64,000 nt of DNA, taken from positions 14,334,533-14,398,532 of the forward strand of contig CM055098.1 of assembly GCA_029204225.1 (NCBI GenBank). The letters run 5' to 3'. The number at the start of each line of letters is the position of its first letter. Positions within the stretch are counted from its first letter, which is position 1. The position numbers and the translations under genes were made by a program. The notes under the pieces are model-generated. The model had not been told where the DNA came from. It saw nothing but the letters and a program-made list of their open reading frames with translations, and ran no database searches. The DNA is from Diphasiastrum complanatum. Lineage: Eukaryota; Streptophyta; Lycopodiopsida; Lycopodiales; Lycopodiaceae. Below, piece by piece: positions 13,101 through 25,100 of this stretch.

Positions 13101-16100
13101 GCCCACATGCACACCAACCACATGAATGCTCATAGTGACCACCTATGCATAAAGAAGCTTGGAAACATGCAATCACTCTTAGCAACTGTATGGCCAATCT
13201 TAGCAATAGGAATCGCTCAAAATGATGCACTATAACCTCCAAATAAAGCAAGGAAAAAAAGGTTGAAAAAAAGCTCCAAGAAGTTTCTTTGCTTGCAAAT
13301 CCCCACCTAATCACTGTTGCCCACTTCTAAGTGCTACATTCGCCTTGCAATCATCAAGGCCTCCACATAGAGTGCTCGCACTACCCATTTGGCCACCTAC
13401 TTCTTCCTTGACAAGCTTCCCTTCTCTCATAAAAGTGCACTAGAAAATGGGGCATCATGACTGTTCAAAACAAAAATTCGAGAGTTTTTTTTTTAACGAC
13501 ATTCGGGGATTCCGGAAAGCTGCGTTTCAAAACGGTGTGTTCCGGAACGCGGGGCCTCGGAACGCCGTTCCGACGCAACATAGGTTACTACTAACTAGGA
13601 TATACCTACAATGTCCTCAATCACTAGGTCGATGTCTCCAAGAAGGCCCCCACTCTCCAGTAATATGTCCAAATGGCCTAATAATGAATAATAAGGCCAA
13701 AGGCCAACCATATAGTCTAAGTGTCACTAATGAATAAGAAAGGGCCCAAGGCCTGCTTATGCATAAAGTAAAGTAAATGTAAATGGACGCAGCGAATGCA
13801 ATGAGCCGAGTCCATAACTATCCTCGACACCAAAAAAAAGACCCAACTGCTGAAAAGAAACTGGATCAAACAGTAGCAAGCCCTGGTGCATCAACAACTA
13901 GAGCAGCATCTGATGTAGAGGAATCAACAAGTGCAGGAGGAGCACGATCCTGATCCGCAAGTGATGGTGTATGATAAAAGACATCAATAGGCTCCCATGT
14001 GGCCTCCTCAACAGGACAACCATCGAACTGGACCAAAAACTGAATCTGGCGGCAACATCGACTATGGTGAAGGCGAATCTGGTGAATGGCAGCTGGTAAG
14101 AAAGGGAACAGCTCAGGATCAACATCATGGCGACGAAGGGAACATCTCGGCCGCGTCATCTGAAACCAAGCAATATGGAACAACCAGGAATGCCAAGGAA
14201 CCAAAAGAAGATCAAGCAGCAACCAGGAATGCCAAGGTATCCATAATGCCCAAGATAGTAGAGGATCAGCCCAAAAGATAGGGACATCATACCAAGGTAT
14301 CCAAAAAGCCCGAGAAGGTAGAACTGCATCAGCAACGGGAAGCCAATAAGGAAACTGGAAAAGAGATGGACACTCATCGCGAATAGCCGCATCATACACG
14401 TAACCATCAACCATATGTGCAAACTCAGTGATATATGTGCCCCAAGAAAAGATAGTAGCATCGGAAGACCAGCACCAAGGAGTAGGAACATAAGGAGGAT
14501 GACAGGCACGTTGTAGTATTATGGAAAAGCAAGCGATATGCTAGGAAACATGGATCATAAAGAGATCATCTTGACAAAGGATAGCTAAAATGGAGAAATG
14601 TGCACCAGCATGGTCAAAAGCCCAATGTATCCGTAAGGCCCATGAATGAGAAGTAGCAATGGCACACGATACCTTCAAGGCCCCTATCACGAGAAAAGCA
14701 GCATGCCAAAAGCTCCAGAAGGTCCAAGAAATCAATGCATCATCTAAAAGACATGATGCATAAAAACAATAGCAACAAATCTAGAAATAGTAGAGGCCTC
14801 AACTGAAAAACTGTAGCCGAAAAAGTCATCCAGAAAGACCTCATATAGACATACCAATCCATCATAGGATACACCAAAAACGGATGGAGAATCGGATGAC
14901 CCATCGGAACTGGCCGCAAGTGTAATCCCAAAGTACACACCAGGCGCACAAGTGAGGACTAGAAGAAATGCACTGGAACGAGGAACATGATCCCCAACAT
15001 CAGTAGCAAGCATCGGATCAATATCCACATGTAGCTGGGAATGAGTATCAAAGCACATATGAGCAATACTGAAGTATATGGCGGCAACATCCCCAAAAAC
15101 TATCCAAGAGAGGAGAAGGAACTCTCTCAAGGTAATCTGATGGTCTCGGAAAACCAGAACAAAGTGGCAACTCAGCATCGGAGACCAAGTGATATGGAGC
15201 AACCTGAAATGACGGGGAATCTGAAGATCACTTGGACAAACAGTAGCTGGAACGGAGGCAATAACCCAAGCCATCAGGATATGCCAAGCCCGACAATGAG
15301 CAACAATCCAAGGAACAGATAGAGAGCCACATGCATAATCATAGAGATATCCTCACCATAGGCGATCAGTAATATGGAAAAACCAGCACCAATCAACAGG
15401 TCCAAATGGAAACCAAGCTATACGTAATAACCAGGAATGCCATATATCCATAGCATCGGCATGGACTGCAGCAAACCTATATGTAGAAACACAAGGAGAC
15501 TGAAGGATGCCCGTATACTCATCTAGAAAGGTCCCAGCATATAAATACCCTAGATAAGTAATAGTGACCATCTCGCAAATATCCTCGGATGGAAAATGTG
15601 TAATGGTAAGGGCCAAAGGTGCATGAATCATGTAAGGAACCGTAGAAACATTATGAGGCGGTTCACAAACCTCAAGCAGAGATCCATGGAGTAAAGCGAA
15701 AGAAGATACAACCTGATCACCAATAGCGAGGGAACCATCAAATGTGGACCCGTGAAGAACCCCATAGAAATCAGCAGGAACATCAGCCATAACGGACTCA
15801 AGAGATGGAGATATAGAGACCAATGGAGAAGATACTGCACCAACCACCGAACCAGGAGGGCTATCTGAGGTATGCGCAAAAGCAATAGTAGAAATACCAC
15901 CAAGGTATACGGCCTGAATATCAATGAAACCAGGAATGACCATTGAATACAATATATGTGAATCAAGGCATATAGGCACAAGGCACACAACAACAACCTG
16001 TAAATCCGAAGGAGCATCAACCTGAGGAAGAGGACCCACGAATGGTGAAAGTGAAGCAGCAACTGATGTACTTTGAATGGAAAGAAGAGCTGCATCCTGA

Positions 16101-19100
16101 GCCTTTGGCAGGCTACGCATAAATTGCTTCTCGATAACCAACTGATAGTCACCCTGGGAATCAATACCAGCAAGTGAATGATGCTGACCAGCATGAGTAA
16201 AGGAAAGTGTTTGCTGAGAGAGATCCACAACAACAGTACCAAGTGAAGAGAACTAGGCTGCACCAAAAATAATGTCATAGTGCTTCAGAGAAATGATGTA
16301 GAAATCTGCCTGACTAGAAAAATCACCAATGCGATAATCCAAGCCCTGAATCATCTGAGAACTGGGAAAAGAATGGGAACAAGCAACCTCAACACTGAGA
16401 GGCTGGGAAGCGGGAACAGGTGTAGCACGAATCTTGGTGGAAATGTAACTGCTAATAAATGAATGTGTACTGCCTGTATCCACTAAAGCGATATACTCTC
16501 GCCCCGCATCTAGAATAATATGATCCACAAATGGAACAACATACGTAGGCATAATAACAGAAGCTGAAACCGTAAACCCATGAATAATATCAAAATAAGG
16601 AGCATAGGCGACAACATCTATAGCATGGTGGTCAGGAACACGAGTAGCATCAAAGTACTCAACAACAATAGCAAAGCATGGAACAACATCATCAATAGGA
16701 TCATAACATGCTATGTCAGTATCAAGGACCATATCAACCGCAACCTGTATATGTGAATCAGCATCAGTAGGAACCTGTATATGTGACTCCGACTCACTAT
16801 GGGATACAATGACGAGCTCAGGTAGATCAATAACTATCTCAAGTAAATCAGGCAACTCGCTCGAACTGTGTGATATAGGATCCTGAAGGTCAGAGAACTC
16901 TGCAGACGTGTAACGTCGGACAAAAGCAGGTTGAGGGTCCACAATGCAAGGACTGGAACTGAAGGGGCAGGTGTAGGGGTGGACATAGCGGGAAAAGATG
17001 AAGCAGAAGGACGGGGTCGGGAGAAGCGGGAAGGAAGGGTGTCAGAGTACTTGTGCTGTAAAGTACTAGCAAGAGACATCGCCTCAACAAGTGTGGGAGG
17101 ACGGAAGGAAGAAACATCGTAACGTAAGGCACAACGAAGCCCAGCAATGTAACGAGAAAAAAGCTCAGTGGGCGGTAGATTTGTGAAAAAATAAGAAACT
17201 CCATAAACTGATCTGTATAAAAAGCAAGCATAAGCAAGACTTAACCCTAGAAAGCAGGAAAGAGAGAGATTAAGGAGACTAGAGAGAGAGATCAATATCA
17301 TCAGCTGAATAACAAATGACACAGTTGTTATTCCCCACTCCCAATACATGCTTCCAAAAAAATTTCAAAAAAAAGAAAATTGCAGCGGCCGCTGCAAAAT
17401 TCCGGAATGCCGCATTCCGGAACGAGATTTCAGTCTTGGTAGTATCTGTTTATCGTAGCAGTCTTCACCTCCTTCGCTGGCCTGTGCATTCAAATACATC
17501 TTTGATCACTCGCTTGCACCAATTTATCAACACTCTCTTATCCCACTGCTCCACAGCTTCCCACACTACAGCTCGCTAGAAGTGCAAGCTTCTTTCCTTA
17601 CTACAACACTCCATACCGCTGCTGCAGTGCCTTTCCTTCCAAACACAATAACAAGAAAAAAACTACAAGGCCTAGATCTGTACGCCCTCCTTGGTATGAT
17701 GATGAGTGTTGTTCCCACCATCACCTTGTCACACATGCACACATACACCCCCCCCATCTCTTACGCTCCAGCCGTCGTCTCTATACCCGCTTACTTTGTT
17801 GTAAGAAGCAGGCCTATGCTAGTTGGAAGAGAGATGACTTATTGGGCTTCTCTGCAGTTCTACCGTAGGCGCATTTTTTGCGTGAGTTCATTCTCTGTGC
17901 TCCACCTCCACTACTTGATGACCTGCGCATCTGGATAGATTATGCCCTTCAACCAAGCTGATCACCTCACTAGCCCATACTACTCGTGTACACACTCTTG
18001 CTTGCAATGTTGGGCGGAATTGTACATAGACTCATTAGTATTAGTTATCATTGCTAGTGCCATAAAATGTTCATACAACTTGCACTTTATGAGTGTCAAC
18101 AATGCATACACTTGAAATTTGTAGCACACTTTCGCATTGACCTTCTTGCTCTTGGCTGTAGGCTCAAATTGGCAAGGTACTAATTGTGCTTATGCCTATA
18201 TTTAGGGAACACCTTGACTCATCGAATGCCTATTTTGCAAGCCATCGGTTTTGTGAGGCTATTTGTTGTTAGACTTTATGTAGCAACACATTGGCAAACT
18301 CAAAGCTCTTTTTGACATTCTCTTGTTTGGCGGCCATCCATGAATCCCTAGTCACTAACCACCTAGTAGACTTTGATGCCAAATGTTGTATCGATGCCTC
18401 AAGGGGAACTAGGACAACTAGCTTAGCTACCCCCATTCGACCACTTGCCTAAGCAAACCAGCCATTTGGCACACAAAGGCCAACATGCAAGCCAACATTG
18501 GTTTCACAAGACAAGTGTTTGGGGTGACTAACTTGACTTAGACATCCAACACAAGCGCAATGAAAACTCAACTTGGCATTACGCTAGCTAGCTTCGAAAC
18601 ATCCAAGTAAGGTAAAGGAAGCATGCTAGATACTGAAAAATCACGAACTAATGGAAATACTGATGGAGAGGACATAAGTCGTCACAACAGATACCCCAAA
18701 AGTATCATAACTGTGTAAATCAAGTACTAAGCAAATACTACAAGCAAAACATAAAAGAATAGTCATAGCTAGCCGAATCATGAAGTAGAGGGAACATCTA
18801 CAATGACATCTGCAGTAGAGGAGAGAACTAAAGCCATGAGGGCTCGAGCCTGCTCTGCCAATAATGGTGTATGATAAAAGACATCAATATGCAAAGATAG
18901 GGCCCCTAAGGACCCACGAGTCAGTACATGTCCAAAATTGGGTCCAAATGAACTTAAGACAAACTTAAGATGGCCTAAATAACTCAATTCCCATGGTTAC
19001 ACAAATCTCGACCTTTTGGGTCAAAGTAACCTATGGATTAACTTTTGCATAGTCATTTATTTTTAACACCCTCCTTAAATGACAATGCAAAAACTGAAAT

Positions 19101-22100
19101 CTTCACTATGTAACAAAACCAACACGTGGTATCAAATTTAAAGCTTTGCATAAAGCTTCAAATCTGACTCTAGGCAACGCCTTAGTGAAGAGGTCCGCAC
19201 AATATTATCCTCCGTAAGACAATATTCAAGTAAAATGTCGCCATCATGAAGTCTCTCCCGAAAAAAGTGATAACGGATCTCGATGTGCTTCGTCCTCGCA
19301 TGAAAAACAGGATTCCGTGCAATGGCAATAGCACTTTGACTATCACTCAAGATAAGAGTGGCTGAGGGTTCGCCAAACTTCATGTCAACAAGTAGTCTTC
19401 TCAGCCATAAACACTCTGTTGTGGCTGAAAATATCGCTCTATATTCTGCCTCACTAGAAGAAGTAGCAACAGTGGGCTGCTTTTTACTTGACCAAGAAAT
19501 TGCAGAATTTCCATAGAAAAAGCAATGTCCACTTGTAGAGCGTCTAGTGTCTTGATCTCCACCCCAATCCGAGTCACTAAAACCAACCAAACATGCATCA
19601 TCACAAGCAGGAAAAATCAGTCCATGACTTCTTGTTCCTTGAAGATATCGAAAGATTCTCTTCAATGCTTTCCAATGTGATGTCATCGGGGCATGCATGA
19701 ATTGACTCATGAGTGAGACACTATAAGAAATGTCCGGTCTTGAATTACATAGGTTTAGGGTTTAGCCAATAGCTTGACAATATAAAGTAGTATCAAATGG
19801 TTCACCATCACCTTGACTACTTAATTTCAGGCCTGTCTCCATAGGTGTAGCAACCAGCTTGCAATCTTCCATCTTGAACCGCTTTAAAATCTGCCCAATG
19901 TAGCGTTCTTGAGAGATGAAAATTCCAACCCCTTGTACAAATTCAAGACCAAGATAAAAATGCAATAGGCCTAAATCTGAGGTTTCAAAAACCATACCAA
20001 GATCAAGTATTACGGCATCAATCTGCTGCTCATTACTTCCCGTAATAATAATACCATCAACATAAAGCAAAATAATGATGATATAATCTGAAGTATGCTT
20101 GACATAAATAGTAGATTCGCTAGGACTATTAGTAAACCCTCGATCACAAAAGTAGGCATGTATCTTTTGATACCACATCCTCAGAGCTTGCTTCAGTCCA
20201 TAAAGTGCCTTCTTGAGAAGACAAACTTTATCTTCTTGGCCTTCAACCAAAAAACCAGCAGGTTGTTGAAGACACTTCCTCATTGAGATCACCATTGAGG
20301 AATGCTGTCTTTATGTCAAGTTGCCGCAAACGCCAACCAAAATGGGCAGCCAAAGAGGTTACTACCCTCACGGTAGTCATCCGAGCAGTAGGAGAAAAAG
20401 TCTCCTCATAATCAAGTACCCTTATAGTTACATCAATTGGAAAAGGTTTCTTTTGAAACTTTCCGAGTATGCACCCCTCGCATACATGCCCTTTCGGCTG
20501 CTCAATAGTAGGAATGTCGTCTACCATAAACTTGCAAAGTTGAGATGCCCAAACCTTGCTTGCCACAATTTAGCCAACTCCAATGATTGTGATGTAGAAG
20601 CAACAAGACATGTAGAGGGAATTCGTCGCTCATAGGTATCCATAATGAATAAGCCAACATGCATCGTTCCCGAAACAATAATCAAGAGTGATCTTTTAGG
20701 ATCCTTGACAAGACACTTATCTTCTTTGAACTCAACAACTAGTCCTTGCTTCAACATAGTTGAAACCGAAAGAAGATTCTTCTTGATTCCTGGAACATAA
20801 AGCAAATTCTTAATGTACTTTTCTTCGCCATTAGGCAAAATGATGGCTACAATTCCAATTCCATGAATAGAATAAGATGCATCATCCGCACATTGTTCCT
20901 TACTTCCATTTTGCACTTTCACTAATTTAGTGAATGCTTCTTTGCGAGAAGTCATCTGCCGAGTAGCACCACTATCAATCACCCATTCAATGGGCTGAAA
21001 ATCAGCAACTTGCAAAACAGAATCTGAATTCCTCATAGATGTAGTGGTACTAGTAAAAGCAATATTAGACACAAAAGCATAGTCTTGGTTGAAGAGATCA
21101 CCACTAGCTTCAAGCTCTTGCTCCAAAGTAGCAAGTGAAGCACTAGTATCAATTCCTTTACTCTCCTCTTTCGCAAGCTTCTTCTTACAATCCTTGATGA
21201 AGCCCATACCTTTTGCAATAATGGCACTTCCCTTTCTTCTTTTGAGTGTTGATATTTTGACCTCCGACGGGCTTTTGCTCATCCTTGGAAGGAGGCTTCC
21301 CCTTTCCTTTTGACTTGCCTTTGCCCTTGCCTTTCGTGAAGAAAGCTTGATCTTGTTGAGTGTCACCCGCAAAGGTTTGCCTCGTTTGCTCCTCTTGAAG
21401 AAGCAGCCCAACAAGTTTATCAAAGGAGAGTTGCTGTCCCCTGAGAGAGATACTCAAAGATGAAACAAATGGAAGATAAGATGAAGGTAATGAGTTGAGA
21501 GTAATGGAAACAAATTGAGCATCCTCAATTATCTCATCAATATTGAGAAGCTCCTCACGAAGATCCTTGATCTTCGTCAAGTGATTGGTCACTTGATCCG
21601 CTTCTTGCATCTTCAACAAAGAAAGCTGATTTCTAAGATACACCACTCTTGCTGGATTTTTGACTCTATACATAGTATAAAGTGTATCCCACGCACTTTT
21701 AGATGTCTTACAAGACCTAACATGAGGTAAGATAGATCTTTTCACAGCAAGAGCAACCATAGAATGTGCTTGTGCATCCCTTCTATCCCACTTCTTTTGT
21801 TCTTCCGAAGATGTAGAAGATGATGTTGATGATGATGATCCACAAGGTGTAGGAGGTGCCAAAGACGAAGGCCTTTCCTCATTACCATTGACCAAATCCC
21901 ACAGAGCTTTCGCTATGAGAAGATTCTTTATCATGTAACTCCACAAGGAGTAGTTTGTGCCATCCAACCGATCTTCACTAAACAAATAACCGATAGCTTC
22001 CAATTCTTTAGCCATTACCTCCAACAAAATTTCAGCCTGTAGTAGATAGGAAAGAGAGCCTTTCCACAACCAAATTTACTCAAAAATTTGTAGCAAACAA

Positions 22101-25100
22101 AGAGTTGAAAGTAGGAGCACAAGATGTCTTTCAATCTGCAACCAAAGTGCCCAAAAGATAATGGATAGATGGCTGTCTTTCTGCACAAAAAACCCAGCTT
22201 CTTGAAAATTAGGTTAGCTTCGATTGAAGCCTACACTGAAACCCAATTAGGAAGCCAAATAGTGTGATCAACACACACTCCAATAGGGGTGTTGAAAGCG
22301 CCCTACTACTTGTTGAGAATCTGCAAATTTCCAGCCACAAGTTGACCTAACCCTGAATAGGGTTTGCTGAATTTTGGGCGCCCTCCTACACAAATGCAAA
22401 CCTAAAAACAAAAACAACAAGATAAGGAGGCACCACAACCAAAAAATCAGTAGCAGATTTTTGGGCGCCCTCCTCCAAACAAAACTTGCTGAAAACTGGT
22501 TGCATAAAAATCAGATTTGAGATTCTGATTTTTGGGTGCCAAAAATTGCTCCTCCAAGATCTCTGATGGCCGCCCTCCTTCAACCTGAAAAGAGACAAAA
22601 AAGCTGATCCAAACTCCACTTGAAAAGATCAGCAAGATGCTGAAATTTCACAACAAAAAGCAGAGAAGCTCCTCTTCTGGTAGGGCGCCAACAAACAAGC
22701 TTGCTGCAGATCCGGTAGCTCTGATACCATGTAGGAAAGCAAGAGTCAAGTCACCAAGATCTAGTTATCAATCAATCTCCACAAGAAACAAGAGAGAAGA
22801 GGCTGGGCGCCCAACTCTAAGAGAGAGAGAGAGAAAACAACATCAAAAGCAATGGAGAGCAATGCTTAGCCAAATAGTAAAAATGGAATACACAATGAGC
22901 ATCTAAGTACTCTACCTGGATGTGGCCAAATGCCACCAAACCTTAAGGTTAACCACTTACTAAATGTAGGGCATCCCCAAAAGTCAAGATAGGGCCCCTA
23001 AACCAAATTAGACCCCTAAGGACCCACGAGTCAGTACATAACCAAAATTGGGTCCAACTGAACTTAAGACAAACTTAAGATGGCCTAATGGTTACACAAA
23101 TCTCGACCTTTTGGGTCAAAGTAACCTTTGGATTAACTTTATCATAGTCATTTATTTCTAACAGACCATCCCACTGTACTATAAACTGAATCTGCCAGTA
23201 TGTGGCATACCATGCAGGCGAAAAACCTCTGATAGAAAAAGACGTGTGCACTGCTCAGCTGTAATAGTACTGCGGACCGGTATAAAGTGTGCCTGTTTCG
23301 AGAACCGATCTACCACCACCATACAAGAGTCATGACCACGACGAGTATGAGGAAGACCAAGGATAAAGTCCATAGTAATATTTGTCTACTAGCGATGCGG
23401 AATGGGCCAACTTTGGAGCAAAACAACGGACTTAGCACGGGAATATTTATTACGGGCACAAAAAGGACAATCACGAATAAGATGGGCTAGCTCAGACTTC
23501 ATGGATGGCCAATAGAAATTGTCCTTAAGATGTGCATGACTTCTGAAAACCAAAATGGCCACCAATAGGGGAAGCATGAGCATCATATAACAACTGAGGA
23601 CGAATGGAAGGAGAACTGTAGTGCGCCCTCCCAATAGGAGGACCCTCACTCCAAATAAACGTGACCAAGTCCTAAAAATATGACCAAATAGGGCCCAAGG
23701 CCAGTATATGAATAAAAAAGGGCCCTTAGGCCTGCTTATGCATGAATAAAAGAATGGACGCGACGAATGTAATGAGCCAAGTCCATAACTAACTAAACTT
23801 GGCACATGCGTGAAACCAAGAATGATTTTCGGCCCGAATGCTCATCTATATTAATTATCGGTGAGAAGGTAAGATACATATAAAATGACGGTAATTGGTC
23901 TTTGGGTTCACCAACATGAGTTGGGCATAGAATCTTGCTAGTGCCGGTAGTGGGAGTTGAGACTTAATGCTTGAACCCTAGAGAGCCAGTCTAGCTATCA
24001 AGTTATAACTATGTGTCTCCTGATATCATTATTTCGTGATTCGGTGACTCCCTTAACGCGAAGTACGTGCATTGTGGGTATTGGACACTTTTTGAGAGTT
24101 ACTGTATTCTTGGGGTTTTAGAGAATTGATCGTGGCTCTTGGGCAATAGTGCCAACAGCCATCGCGGCTCCTAGGCCATGGCTAAGACTCAAGCTGTTGA
24201 GCTAGCGTGACTACGACAACCAATTGACTCGCTCATCCACAAGTTAGATGCTTAGTTAGACTAAGTATATCTTGCTAGCTCATCCATAGGTCGGAGGCTT
24301 AGCCATGTTCATCTAGACTTGCTTTGGGATTGTTCCCTATAAGACACCAAGGTTTAAGGTATGTCTTTCAAGAGAATATGTGGGACTTCTGAACCAGGTT
24401 TACATCACACTAAACTTACTAGCAAATAGAAATAAATTTTTGTAAACTGTTGTAATGTTGATTGTTTGTCAATCTCATGTTCTAGGACTCCTTGTTTGTC
24501 AAAATGAACTTCATAAAAAATGATGTATTGGTGCTAATTTCAGGATTGTCTCAGGTCTCGAGTTCTTATGAAATATCAAGATTGGTTCTCATTTGTTTCA
24601 ATGTTTTGAACATATTTCTTCCAAATGGTGTTAGAATTTCTTGAGTAAAATGCTCGGGGGTGGAAATGCTCAAAATCTATGGTGGCAACTTGCGACAAAT
24701 GACAACCAAAACGGTGAACTTATCATGGTCAAACTGCCTCGCATTTCTTCAAATATGTTGGAGTTTGACAAATTTTTTCTAGTGGCAATTAGACTGTTCT
24801 AATCGTCTAAACAATTCCAGTGTTAGCTATGTAAGTAAGATGTCAATCCTTAAAATAGAATGAAAACTAAGAGAAGCTCGAGGTCTTCTCTGTTTTTAGT
24901 TTAATGTTCTCGGTTAATTTCAACATGATATATTGTTTCGTGCATACTAGTCGTAGGTATGGATTTTAGTTTCTTGCAATGCATGTAAAGTGTCTGATGC
25001 TGGTTTTTTGAGCACCCCGCATCACCAAGAAATGTCCTCTTGCAGTTTGTTCCGAGGTTTTGACAAGTTCATATGTCATGCTCGTATACTATGATCAATT

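Larger units (their letters stand above)
18893..23163 (-). mobile_element. Ty1/copia retrotransposon (minus strand), nested in gypsy-B, integrase deleted
   Basis: Complete outline on the minus strand: 5' LTR 23163-22730, primer-binding site 22729-22718, gag from 22015, protease, a short pre-integrase stub, RT, RNase H, polypurine tract 19076-19069, and a truncated 3' LTR 19068-18893. Coding parts are listed separately. The integrase is missing by an in-frame join, and the RT active site is mutated. The element lies inside a gypsy chromodomain and in intron 4 of the deacetylase gene, antisense to it. The two LTRs align well over the shared part, but the 3' copy has lost its distal portion and a small internal segment. 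Confidence 0.88.
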
